A DNA stretch of 64,000 nucleotides from Chloroflexota bacterium (GTDB lineage: Bacteria; Chloroflexota; Chloroflexia; Chloroflexales; Roseiflexaceae), in the NCBI GenBank assembly GCA_013388755.1, contig JACAEQ010000057.1:1-64000 (forward strand), given 5' to 3'. Of the stretch, positions 9,627 to 17,680 are shown one piece after another. Every line of letters begins with the position of its first letter. Within the stretch, counting starts at the first letter, position 1. The notes beneath the pieces are model-generated. The model was not told the origin of the DNA and did not search any database. It was given only the letters and a program-made list of their open reading frames with translations. The translations under genes were made by a program, and so were the position numbers.

Positions 9627-9638
9627 GCAACGCGTTGC
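9627..9638. promoter_or_regulatory. 12-bp perfect palindrome touching the AOR ribosome-binding site
   Basis: GCAACGCGTTGC is a perfect palindrome directly before AAGGAGG (9639-9645). It could be a repressor site or a small hairpin controlling translation of the AOR. No metal-pterin riboswitch fold could be confirmed by eye. Confidence 0.35.
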
Positions 9639-9650
9639 AAGGAGGCATCC

Positions 9651-11477
9651 ATGGCACTTGGCGGTTATGCAAACCGGATCGCGCACGTCGATCTAACTGC
9701 GGGCACGATCGACTATCAGCCGATCCCCGAAGACTGGGCGCGCAAGTACGTTGGTGCGCGCGGCCTGGGAGTACGGTACATGCTCGAGAATGGGCCGCAG
9801 GTCGATCCGCTCTCGCCTGACAACCTGCTCTGCTTTATGAATGGCCCCCTTACCGGTACCGACGCGAACATGAGCGGGCGCATGGCAATCGTGACCAAGT
9901 CGCCGCTGACGGGCACGATTACCGATAGCCATCACGGCGGCTGGTCGGCGGCGAGGCTCCGCTGGGCCGGTTTTGATGGGTTGCTGTTCAAAGGCAAGGC
10001 GAGCAAGCCGGTCTATGCCTATGTGCAGGATGGGACGGTGGAGCTCCGTGATGCCTCCGAGGTGTGGGGTAAGGGCGTCCACGACACGATCCGCTTTTTC
10101 AAGGAGCGTTATGGTGAGAAGGATCTCACCGTCATCGCCATCGGGCCCGGCGGTGAGAACCTGGTGCGCTTTGCCTGCTGGGTCAACGAGAATGATCGCG
10201 CCAGTGGCCGTGGGGGCACCGGCTGCGTAGGTGGGAGCAAGAACCTGAAGGCCATCGTGGTCAAAGCGCCCAAGCGCATTCCGAAGGCCGAGAATACTGC
10301 GGCCTGGAAGGCGGCCCACAAGCGGGCGCTGGCAACGATCATGGATGAGCAGAATATCACCAGCCCGCGCAAGGGTGGCCTGTCGGTCTACGGTACCAAC
10401 GTGTTGATGAATATCACCAATACGATGGGTGCCCTGCCGAGCAAGAACAGCCAGGTCACCTCGTTTGGCCCTGCGGGTGAGAAGATCAGCGGTGAGTATG
10501 TCAAGGAGCATATCCTGGTCGAAGATCCCACGTGCCACGCCTGTCCGGTGGCGTGCAAGAAGGAGGTCGAGATCAAGGAAGGCCCGTGGAAGGGCCTGCG
10601 CATGGAGAGCGTCGAGTATGAGCCGGCATGGTCGCTCGGCGCCAACTGCGGTAACGACGATATCAATACTGTCGCCAAACTGATCGATCTCTGTAACGAT
10701 TACGGTCTGGATGCCATTGAGACCGGCCACCCGCTCTCGGTGTACATGGAGGCCACTGAGAAGGGTTATACCAATGGCGCGGGCGGTCTGCCGTGGGGCG
10801 ATATTTTCGCGATGGTGGAAACGGTGCGCAAAATCGCCTTCCGCGAGGGAATCGGCGAGGTGCTGGCGAATGGTGCCGATGCCACGGCGAAGCACTTCGG
10901 CCATCCTGAACTGGCGATGACCGTGAAAGGTCAGGGTATTCCGGCCTACGATCCGCGCGGCCTGAAAGGGATGGGTATTGCCTACGCGACGAGCAACCGC
11001 GGTGCCTGCCACCTGCGCGCGTATACCCCCGCCGCTGAGCTTGGCGTGATGCCCTTCGGTTCGCTCAAAGTTGACCCGCTGGCATGGAAGGGCAAGGGTG
11101 AACTGGTGAAGGTCTTCCAGGATGTTCACGCCTTCTCCGATAGCCTTGACCTCTGCAAGTTCAGCGCGTTCGCCGAGGGTGCCGATGAGTACGCCGCCCA
11201 GTATGCCGCCATCGTCGGCGTGGAGTGCACCGCTGAGGATGTGCTCAAGATCGGTGAGCGTATCTATAATCTCGAGCGCTACTACAACAATCTGGCCGGC
11301 TTCCGCGAGGGTAGCGATTACCTGCCCGAGCGCTTCACGAAAGAGGCCTCGACCATGCCCGGCTCGCTGGGGCATGTCTGCGAGCTGGATCTGATGCTCG
11401 AGGAGTATTACGCCGCCCGCGGCTGGGTCAATGGCGTTGTGCCGGAGGCCAAGCTGAAGGAACTCGAAATCATCTGA
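9651..11477 (+). CDS. aor: Aldehyde ferredoxin oxidoreductase (tungsten bis-pterin enzyme)
   Basis: The 608-aa cytoplasmic enzyme oxidises aldehydes to acids with ferredoxin, or runs in reverse, using W-bis-tungstopterin and one 4Fe-4S cluster. The N-terminal AOR domain starts GGYANRIAHVDLTAGTI. The cluster ligands are CHACPVAC (C295, C298, C302) with the distant Cys in LDLCKFS (C502). Pterin-contact regions include RASGRGGTG and NRGACHLRAYTP. Length is normal for the family. A strong AAGGAGG lies 6 nt before the ATG. Downstream genes supply a maturase and Moco/Wco factors, supporting tungsten over molybdenum. The exact aldehyde substrate cannot be read from sequence. Confidence 0.93.
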   Translation: MALGGYANRIAHVDLTAGTIDYQPIPEDWARKYVGARGLGVRYMLENGPQVDPLSPDNLLCFMNGPLTGTDANMSGRMAIVTKSPLTGTITDSHHGGWSAARLRWAGFDGLLFKGKASKPVYAYVQDGTVELRDASEVWGKGVHDTIRFFKERYGEKDLTVIAIGPGGENLVRFACWVNENDRASGRGGTGCVGGSKNLKAIVVKAPKRIPKAENTAAWKAAHKRALATIMDEQNITSPRKGGLSVYGTNVLMNITNTMGALPSKNSQVTSFGPAGEKISGEYVKEHILVEDPTCHACPVACKKEVEIKEGPWKGLRMESVEYEPAWSLGANCGNDDINTVAKLIDLCNDYGLDAIETGHPLSVYMEATEKGYTNGAGGLPWGDIFAMVETVRKIAFREGIGEVLANGADATAKHFGHPELAMTVKGQGIPAYDPRGLKGMGIAYATSNRGACHLRAYTPAAELGVMPFGSLKVDPLAWKGKGELVKVFQDVHAFSDSLDLCKFSAFAEGADEYAAQYAAIVGVECTAEDVLKIGERIYNLERYYNNLAGFREGSDYLPERFTKEASTMPGSLGHVCELDLMLEEYYAARGWVNGVVPEAKLKELEII

Positions 11478-11495
11478 ACGGATTGGAGCGCAACA

Positions 11496-11529
11496 CAGGG
11501 ATCGGGCGGCGATGGCTTCTCGATCCCTG
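11496..11529 (+). terminator. Hairpin between AOR and the DUF1952-like gene
   Basis: CAGGGATCG ... CGATCCCTG is a perfect 9-bp inverted repeat with a 16-nt loop, 18 bp after the AOR stop. There is no T-run, so it may be an attenuator or mRNA stabiliser that keeps AOR expression above the maturation genes rather than a full terminator. Confidence 0.45.
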
Positions 11530-11537
11530 TATTGCTT

Positions 11538-11795
11538 ATGGCTGTTGTGACCCGCGATATCCGCGGCATTCCTCTGTGGTTGCTGCGTGACTACCTGGTC
11601 GATCTGGACGGTACGCTCGCGGCCGATAACCTGGTCGTCGGGCCTGGCTGGCGCGTTCAGCTGACCAGGCTGGCGGATGTTCAGATCGGTTCGCTGCGCG
11701 TTGGCGAAGTGCGCCTTGAGATGAGCGGCGCACCCGAGGTGATCGCCGCGCTCGAACGTGCATTGTGGCCGAAACTCTTGCGCGGGGGTGGCTAA
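11538..11795 (+). CDS. Stand-alone DUF1952-like protein with C-terminal GGG
   Basis: This 85-aa protein reads IRGIPLWLLRDYL, then VQIGSLRVGEVRLEMSG, and ends KLLRGGG. The pattern (P-x-W-L-L-x-x-Y-L, x-GSL, R-x-E-x-x-G, RGGG end) agrees, from memory, with the C-terminal DUF1952 domain that follows MoaD in the Thermus 'MoaD-related' protein. Here it is a separate gene, and MoaD is encoded 1.5 kb away. The ATG at 11538 is preferred; a TTG lies at 11532. Its stop overlaps an ATG (TAATG) of the radical SAM gene, so the two are coupled. Function is unknown; a role in tungstopterin sulfur transfer or assembly is inference. Confidence 0.6.
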   Translation: MAVVTRDIRGIPLWLLRDYLVDLDGTLAADNLVVGPGWRVQLTRLADVQIGSLRVGEVRLEMSGAPEVIAALERALWPKLLRGGG

Positions 11796-11821
11796 TGCGA
11801 TGGGCCAGGCAGGGGAATACC

Positions 11822-13075
11822 ATGAGCACCACATCGAGCAGCTGGGTGGAAGTGGACGATGAAGGCCGGCTGGTGATCCCGCCGGAACTGGTGTCGCGCC
11901 TCGGGTTGCACCCCGGCGCACAGGTGCGCCTGGAGGCCGGTGTCAATGATGTGCGCCTGCACCGGCCCGTGACCCATCTGAACAAGGTGTACATCGAGCC
12001 GACGAACCGCTGCAATCTTGCCTGCCGTACCTGCATGCGCAATAGCTGGGACGTGCGCATGGGCCAGATGAGCGAGGCGATCTTCGGTCGCATTCTCGAC
12101 GGACTGCGCGCCGTGACGCCGACGCCGTCCGTCTTCTTCAGTGGCATCGGTGAACCGCTGGCACATCCGCGCACCATTGATATGGTCGCCCGGGTCAGGG
12201 AGCTTGGCGCGATGACCGAGTTGATCACTAATGGCACCCTGCTCGACGAACGGCGTGCTCGTGGCTTGATCGAGGCCGGCCTCGATGTGCTGTGGGTCTC
12301 GATCGATGGCGCAACCCCTGAGAGTTATGCCGATGTGCGCCTCGGCGCGGCGTTGCCGGAGGTTCTGGAGAACATGGCGCGCTTCCGGCGGTTGCGCCCG
12401 GCCGGGCACCACGCCAGGCCCGAAATGGGTATCAACTTCGTGGCAATGAAGCGCAATATCGCCGACCTGCCTGAGGTGATCGCGATCGGGCGTCGCCTTG
12501 GCGTCACGCGCTTCATGGTCAGCAATGTGCTCCCCTACACGCGCGAATTGTGCGATGAAGTGCTCTACGACCGGACATTACGCGACATTACGTACCTGCC
12601 GTCGGCATGGCTGCCGCGGCTGAGTTTCCCCAAGATGGATCTGAATGACGACACCCGGCCGTCCTTCCTGCGCGCATTGCGTAGTGGCGCCAGCGTCACG
12701 TTTGCCGGCAATAACCTCGGCGGAGCCAATGATGTCTGTACCTTTATCGAGAATGGGTCAATGACGGTCGGCTGGGATGGCAACGTCAGCCCCTGTCCGC
12801 CGCTGCTCTATACCCATGTGAGCTATCTCCACCGTCGCCGGCGAGTCTCACACCGTCATATCATCGGCAACCTGGCCGAGCGCGATCTGCTCGATCTGTG
12901 GAACGATCCCGACTATGTCGCCTACCGCAGCCGAGTGCAGCATTTCGCCTTCGCGCCCTGTACCGCCTGCGGCGGCTGCGACCTGTCGGAGTCGAACGAG
13001 GCCGACTGTCTCGGTAACGAATTTCCGGTCTGTGGTGGCTGTCTCTGGGCGCAGGCCGTCATCCAGTGCCCGTAG
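11822..13075 (+). CDS. Tungsten-enzyme radical SAM/SPASM maturase with N-terminal AbrB-like domain
   Basis: The protein is 417 aa from ATG 11822 (AGGGG 8 nt upstream); an in-frame ATG at 11795 overlaps the previous stop. Residues 8-42 form an AbrB/SpoVT-like strand-helix element (DDEGRLVIPPELVSRLGL). The radical SAM core follows with CNLACRTC (C64, C68, C71) and FFSGIGEPLAHP. The C-terminal SPASM-like Cys-rich region shows CTACGGCDLS and CGGCLW, probably binding extra 4Fe-4S clusters. It matches the family named tungsten cofactor oxidoreductase radical SAM maturase, which co-occurs with AOR genes. It presumably modifies the cofactor or the AOR polypeptide; the reaction is not established. Confidence 0.85.
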   Translation: MSTTSSSWVEVDDEGRLVIPPELVSRLGLHPGAQVRLEAGVNDVRLHRPVTHLNKVYIEPTNRCNLACRTCMRNSWDVRMGQMSEAIFGRILDGLRAVTPTPSVFFSGIGEPLAHPRTIDMVARVRELGAMTELITNGTLLDERRARGLIEAGLDVLWVSIDGATPESYADVRLGAALPEVLENMARFRRLRPAGHHARPEMGINFVAMKRNIADLPEVIAIGRRLGVTRFMVSNVLPYTRELCDEVLYDRTLRDITYLPSAWLPRLSFPKMDLNDDTRPSFLRALRSGASVTFAGNNLGGANDVCTFIENGSMTVGWDGNVSPCPPLLYTHVSYLHRRRRVSHRHIIGNLAERDLLDLWNDPDYVAYRSRVQHFAFAPCTACGGCDLSESNEADCLGNEFPVCGGCLWAQAVIQCP

Positions 13076-13130
13076 CCACATCTGCGCCCACCGCAGACCG
13101 GCTGCGGCAGTGTTGTCATGGTTTGCATGT

Positions 13131-13152
13131 CTCGCGGAGACGCGAGCGTTTT
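13131..13152 (+). terminator. Probable intrinsic terminator after the maturase
   Basis: CTCGCG-GAGA-CGCGAG is followed by CGTTTT, 55 bp after the stop codon. The remaining 13153-13346 shows nothing recognisable. Confidence 0.45.
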
Positions 13153-13346
13153 GCCGCAGGCAGGCCGTGCCGGCTAGCTGGTACGCATTGCCAGCGTGTG
13201 TCGCAGCTATCGCGCCACCAGACATCCCTCTTTGCCTGCACCGCAGGGCAGGGGCAGACGGATGGAGTATGTCCTCTCCATCTCCAGATTGCCTTTGAGA
13301 CGTGGCATCGCCCCATGGTGCGCCTGGCGCAGCGTGCAATCGATCC

Positions 13347-13625
13347 TCATCCACCGGCTACTGCCGGGAAGACATCGATCGTGTCGGAAGCCGTAATGAC
13401 CGATTGCATCCCATCAGCAAGGAACGGGGCATCGCGCCCGTTCACAAACACATGCACGTGGCGGTAGAGTTCTCCGTCAGCGTCGAGCAGTTGCTGTCGC
13501 AGCGGTGGCCAGCGCTCAACCAGAGCATCCACCAGTTCGCGCACGGTCACGCCGGGAGGGAGATCGAGTTCCACCGTGCGACCACCAACAATCGGGCGCA
13601 GCGTAGCGTAGAAATTGATCTTCAT
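13347..13625 (-). CDS. moaD: MoaD/ThiS-type ubiquitin-like sulfur carrier
   Basis: This 92-aa beta-grasp protein reads MKINFYATLRPIVGGRTVEL and ends DVFPAVAGG. The terminal Gly-Gly is the site adenylated by MoeB and thiocarboxylated to supply the dithiolene sulfurs of molybdopterin or tungstopterin. Length and fold pattern (VTVRELVDALVERWP, YRHVHVFVNGRDAPF) are normal. It is transcribed divergently from moeA across a 73-bp gap that holds a palindrome and a -10. No moaE is next to it, so MPT synthase partners must be elsewhere. Confidence 0.85.
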   Translation of the reverse strand: MKINFYATLRPIVGGRTVELDLPPGVTVRELVDALVERWPPLRQQLLDADGELYRHVHVFVNGRDAPFLADGMQSVITASDTIDVFPAVAGG

Positions 13626-13657
13626 GATCGTCGGAAAGATGAATGGACAAAAGGCTG

Positions 13658-13675
13658 ATGGTATAATTCTACCAT
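13658..13675. promoter_or_regulatory. Divergent moaD/moeA promoter with operator-like palindrome
   Basis: ATGGTA-TAATTC-TACCAT is a 6+6 inverted repeat that contains the -10 hexamer TATAAT (13662-13667) facing moeA. The -35 is weak. A repressor bound here would cover the moeA -10, and the site sits only 33 bp from the moaD start. The moeA ribosome site AAGGAG follows at 13688-13693. Confidence 0.45.
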
Positions 13676-13698
13676 ACCCCCACCCATAAGGAGTTGCT

Positions 13699-14931
13699 AT
13701 GCCCGAGTTGTTTCAGGTCGTGACGACGGCTGAAGCCAATGCCCGGCTGGCAGGTCACATGTCGACGCCAGGGCGTGTCGAGATGGTACCGATCGATGCG
13801 GCTCTGGATCGGGTGCTGGCCGAGGATCTGTATTCACCCTGCAACCTGCCTGCCTTCCCGCGCTCAACCATGGACGGATTCGCGGTACGTGCCGCTGATA
13901 CGCACGGCGCCAGCGAAGGATTGCCCGCGTACCTCACCCTGTGCGGCGAAACCCCGATGGGTCGCCCGCCGGACCTGACTGTCGGGCCGGGCCAGGCGAT
14001 TCGCATTCATACCGGCGGAATGCTTCCAGCCGGCAGCGATGCGGTTGTGATGGTTGAGCATACGCAGGCGCTCGATGCCACGATGCTCGAAGTCGTGCGC
14101 CCGGTTGCCGCCGGTGAAAACGTTATTCCAGTGGGCGAAGACGTGCGTGCCGGTGACTTGCTGTTTGCGCGCGGCCACCGGCTGCGCCCGCAAGATCTGG
14201 GTGGTCTGGCGGGCGTTGGCGTGATCGCTGTGCCAGTGATGGCGCGCCCGCGTGTCGCCATCCTCGCCTCGGGAGATGAGGTCGTGCCCGCCGATGCAAC
14301 ACCTGGCCCGGCACAGGTGCGCGATATCAACAGCCACACGATCGCCGCCCTGGTGCGGCGGCATGGCGGTGAACCGTCCATGTGCGGCATCGCGCGCGAC
14401 GATGCGGCAGAACTTGAGCGCATGGCCCGTGCTGCGCTCGAGCGTGCAGATGCGCTGATCATTTCTGCGGGAAGCTCGGTGAGCACCCGTGATATGACCG
14501 CCACGGTGATCGCGTCGCTCGGTGCGCCCGGCATCCTGGTCCACGGTGTGGCGATTCACCCCGGGAAGCCAACTATCCTGGCTGTGGCCGATGGTCGCCC
14601 GGTGTTCGGCTTGCCCGGTAACCCCGTCTCGACGATGATCGCCTTCGAGTTGTTCGTCGTCCCGGCACTGCGCCGCCTCCTGGGCGTCGTTTCGGGCGAC
14701 GTGTTCGTCGTTCAGGCGCGCCTGTCGCGTAATATCGCCTCGCGCCCGGGCCGCGAGGACTATGTGCCGATACGGCTGGAGCAGCGCGAGGATGGGTTGT
14801 GGGCCGATCCGGTGTTTGGCAAATCGAACCTGATCTATACGATGGCTCACGCCGACGGGCTGGTGCAGGTGCCCCTCGATCTCGCCGGCCTCTACGCAGG
14901 TGAACTCGTTACGGTATGGCGATTCGTGTGA
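13699..14931 (+). CDS. moeA: Molybdopterin molybdenumtransferase MoeA
   Basis: The 410-aa cytoplasmic enzyme inserts molybdate or tungstate into adenylylated pterin. MoeA N-terminal domains show RSTMDGFAVRAADT and GEDVRAGDLL. The MoCF (MogA-like) domain from about residue 175 has DINSHTIAALVRRHGGE, SAGSSVSTRD and PGKPTILAV, then GLPGNPVSTMI. Domain IV completes it. Length is normal. AAGGAG lies 6 nt before the ATG. A second, larger MoeA-type gene follows, and such pairs are common where both Mo and W enzymes are made. Confidence 0.92.
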   Translation: MPELFQVVTTAEANARLAGHMSTPGRVEMVPIDAALDRVLAEDLYSPCNLPAFPRSTMDGFAVRAADTHGASEGLPAYLTLCGETPMGRPPDLTVGPGQAIRIHTGGMLPAGSDAVVMVEHTQALDATMLEVVRPVAAGENVIPVGEDVRAGDLLFARGHRLRPQDLGGLAGVGVIAVPVMARPRVAILASGDEVVPADATPGPAQVRDINSHTIAALVRRHGGEPSMCGIARDDAAELERMARAALERADALIISAGSSVSTRDMTATVIASLGAPGILVHGVAIHPGKPTILAVADGRPVFGLPGNPVSTMIAFELFVVPALRRLLGVVSGDVFVVQARLSRNIASRPGREDYVPIRLEQREDGLWADPVFGKSNLIYTMAHADGLVQVPLDLAGLYAGELVTVWRFV

Positions 14932-15005
14932 CATGCTGGCGCAGCAAGGACGCCACGTCACCCGGTTATCTGGCAACCGCTCACATGGGGGGTGCAACGC
15001 CACCT

Positions 15006-15032
15006 GCAGCGAGGGTGTCCCGCCCTCGTTGC
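15006..15032 (+). terminator. Hairpin between the two moeA-type genes
   Basis: GCAGCGAGGG ... CCCTCGTTGC forms a 10-bp stem with one G-U pair and a 7-nt loop, in the 208-bp gap. There is no T-run. It may be a partial terminator or a short repeat. Confidence 0.35.
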
Positions 15033-15139
15033 GGGATATGAGGGCAAACGGGCCTCGCTCCCAGGAGACGTGTGACCACTGACGCTGGTTCCATGGGTGC
15101 CGGTTGAAGGAACACCGGTGTTTACAGGGGAACAACCGC

Positions 15140-17080
15140 ATGCCGCGCAACTATTACCTTGAAGATCGTGCCCTCGACGACGCGATCAGCCGCTTCGAGG
15201 CGGCGCTTGCCAGCGCCGGAGGGTTAGCCATGCCGGGCGTTGAGACGGTGCCGCTCACCGAGGCGCGCGGCCGCGTGATTGCCGCGCCAGTCTGGGCGGC
15301 TCGTTCTGTGCCGCACTATCATGCTGCAGCCATGGATGGCATTGCCGTGCGCGCCGCCGAGACCGCCGGAGCAACCGAGTCGACGCCGCGCCGCCTGGCC
15401 CTGGGTCACCAGGCTGTGTGGGTCGATACCGGTGATGCCATGCCCGCCGATATGGATGCGGTTGTGATGGCCGAGCATGTGCAAACAATCGATGAGGCAA
15501 CGGTCGAGATCGATGCTGCGGTGGCACCGTGGCAACACGTCCGCCCGCTGGGCGAGGATATTGTCGCAACCGAACTGGTCGTTGCCGAAGGAGAGCGCCT
15601 GCGACCGGTCGATCTCGGAGCGATTGCCGCGGCCGGCCACGCACGTGTGCAGGTGTATCGCCTGCCGCGCGTGGCAATCATTCCTACCGGCACCGAACTG
15701 GTCACCGTCGAGGAAGCGCGAGCACGACAGGAGCGCGGTGAGCCGGTGCGCGCTGGAGAGATCGTCGAGTTCAACTCGCTCATCCTCGCCGGCCTGGTTG
15801 AAGAATGGGGCGGCCAGGCGCTGCGTCTGCCGCCGGCGCCCGACCGGCGCGACATGCTGCGATCGGCGATCGAGACGGCTCTTGGACAGGCCGACATTGT
15901 GGTCGTCAATGCCGGATCATCTGCAGGTTCCGAGGATTACACCGCAGCAGTGCTGGGCGAACTGGGCACGGTTGTGGTCCACGGTGTGGCGATTCGTCCC
16001 GGTCACCCGGTCATTCTGGGAGTAGCAGCGGGTAAGCCGGTGCTGGGCCTGCCTGGCTACCCTGTCTCGGCGGCACTGACCGCTGATCTGTTCCTGCGCC
16101 CGCTCGTCTACCGGCTTCAGGGGCAGCAACCCCCGGCACGCCCCAGGGTGCAGGCGCTGATCAGTCGCAAACTCCTTTCCCCGCTGGGAGAAGACGAATT
16201 CGTGCGGGTGACCCTGGGGCGCGTGGATGGGCGCCTGATTGCGACGCCCCTCAGTCGGGGCGCGGGTGTCGTCACGTCTCTCGTGCGCGCCGACGGTATC
16301 GCCCGCATTCCGCGCTTCTCCGAAGGTGTGCATGCCGGGGAGGAGGTAACGGTCGAGTTGTTGCGCGATCAGGATGCGATCGAGCGCACCCTGGTGGCCA
16401 TCGGCAGTCACGACCTGGCACTCGACCTGCTGGGCGGCCACCTGCGCCGCCATGCACCCGGCATGCGCCTGAGTTCGGCAAATGTTGGTAGCCTGCGTGG
16501 CCTGCTGGCGCTCAAGCGCCACGACGCGCATCTGGCCGGCATTCACCTGCTCGACGAAGAAACTGGTGAGTACAATCGCCCGTTCGTCCAGCGTCTGCTG
16601 CCTGATGAAGCGATCGTGCTCGTGCACCTGGCCTTCCGTGAGCAGGGGTTTCTTGTCGCGCCGGGTAACCCGCTGGCTCTCACTGGCCTGCACGATCTGG
16701 TGCGGCCCGGCGTACGCCTCGTCAACCGGCAACGCGGCTCCGGCACGCGCGTGCTGCTCGATTATCACCTGCAGCTACTGGGCGTCGATCCGCTCCAGAT
16801 TGCCGGCTATGAACGCGAAGAGTTCACCCACATGGCAGTGGCGGCGGCCGTGCTCAGCGGCGCAGCCCATGTCGGGCTCGGTATACGTGCCGCCGCGCGC
16901 GCCCTCGGGCTGGATTTCGTGCCGCTCTTCAGTGAACGCTATGATCTGGCCGTTCCCAGGCGGCACTGGGAGAGTGACCTGCTCGCGCCGGTGCGCCGCA
17001 CCCTGGCCGATCCCACATATCGGGCCGCCGTCGAGGCTCTCGGCGGCTACGATACCCACCAGATGGGCACGGAACTGTAG
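15140..17080 (+). CDS. moeA: MoeA fused to a periplasmic-binding-protein-like domain
   Basis: The protein is 646 aa from ATG 15140 (AGGGGAA upstream). Residues 1-420 are a full MoeA (AAAMDGIAVRAAE, GEDIVATELVVAEGE, AGSSAGSEDYTAAV, GLPGYPVSAALTADLF). Residues 430-646 are a PBP-like domain of the ModA/COG1910 kind (LRLSSANVGSLRGLLALKRH, RQRGSGTRVLLDYHL, VGLGIRAAARAL). Such fusions are known in archaea and some bacteria. The PBP-like part probably binds oxoanion or cofactor, though in cytoplasm rather than periplasm because no signal peptide is present. With moeA it may give separate Mo and W selectivity; that is inference. Confidence 0.9.
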   Translation: MPRNYYLEDRALDDAISRFEAALASAGGLAMPGVETVPLTEARGRVIAAPVWAARSVPHYHAAAMDGIAVRAAETAGATESTPRRLALGHQAVWVDTGDAMPADMDAVVMAEHVQTIDEATVEIDAAVAPWQHVRPLGEDIVATELVVAEGERLRPVDLGAIAAAGHARVQVYRLPRVAIIPTGTELVTVEEARARQERGEPVRAGEIVEFNSLILAGLVEEWGGQALRLPPAPDRRDMLRSAIETALGQADIVVVNAGSSAGSEDYTAAVLGELGTVVVHGVAIRPGHPVILGVAAGKPVLGLPGYPVSAALTADLFLRPLVYRLQGQQPPARPRVQALISRKLLSPLGEDEFVRVTLGRVDGRLIATPLSRGAGVVTSLVRADGIARIPRFSEGVHAGEEVTVELLRDQDAIERTLVAIGSHDLALDLLGGHLRRHAPGMRLSSANVGSLRGLLALKRHDAHLAGIHLLDEETGEYNRPFVQRLLPDEAIVLVHLAFREQGFLVAPGNPLALTGLHDLVRPGVRLVNRQRGSGTRVLLDYHLQLLGVDPLQIAGYEREEFTHMAVAAAVLSGAAHVGLGIRAAARALGLDFVPLFSERYDLAVPRRHWESDLLAPVRRTLADPTYRAAVEALGGYDTHQMGTEL

Positions 17081-17361
17081 TGGTTACGCGCACGATGGTG
17101 TGCCGTTGCCCTCACCTCATCTCCTCAGGCGGCCGGCTTCTTGTGGGTCCGTGCCGCACGCCTCACTCATACAGGTCACACGATGACACGGGTCATCCCG
17201 AAGGTGACACTCGCCTGTATGGCGTGACCATGCGATCTGCTTCTGACCGGCACTGATGAACATTCAGTATGAACACCGGTAGACACTCCGCCGTGGCCCG
17301 CAAGGGCCGGCTTCGTTCGGTACAGGCCGCCTGCGCGGCCTGCTGGTGACCCCGTCGGCGG
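17081..17361. other. Gene-free stretch before the R3 repeat
   Basis: No ORF with coding character is visible. A GC-rich segment around 17290-17350 (CCCGCAAGGGCCGGCTTCG, CGCCTGCGCGGCC) resembles the interior of the R4 element at 57330 and may be its relic. Confidence 0.4.
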
Positions 17362-17472
17362 GCTTCGTACCGCATAGCCCCCAGCCTCCCCCCGCTGGGG
17401 GGAGGAGTCGGACTCCCTCCCCCGGCGGGGGAGGGTTGGGGTGGGGGTGACGGGCGTAGTTGCAACGTATCG
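17362..17472. repeat. R3 interspersed palindromic repeat, left end eroded
   Basis: CCCCGCTGGGGGGAGGAGTC and CTCCCTCCCCCGGCGGGGG arms are followed by the terminal GGGCGTAGTTGCAACGTATC. The left terminal repeat is not recognisable. The following 17473-17680 holds nothing clear except the ribosome-binding site of the next gene. Confidence 0.7.
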
Positions 17473-17680
17473 GGTTTCATTGGTAACCTTCATCAGCCCG
17501 CCGGCGCATGACATGCGAGCTGACCGTCAGGGCGACCGCGTGGCTCGTCATGTAGTGATTTGATCGTCAGGTGTTAATGCCGCTTGATCCGTCGCTTAAC
17601 CGCAGGATAACGGCCATCGGTTAGGGTACCGCTGCGCCTCACGTGAGCCGTATAGATTCCGATTATCCAGGGAGAAATGC

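Noticed and set aside
9541-9650. Moco/Tuco riboswitch before the AOR gene
   Set aside because: Leader position is right, but I could not match the conserved riboswitch core by eye. Kept only as a possible structured leader. A covariance-model search for the Moco family would decide.
9693-11921. 742-codon open frame on the minus strand opposite the AOR gene
   Set aside because: Shadow of the high-GC AOR, which has clear cofactor motifs. The antisense translation shows no domain and crosses two further genes.
13864-15150. 428-codon antisense frame over moeA
   Set aside because: Codon-bias shadow; moeA motifs are unambiguous on the plus strand.
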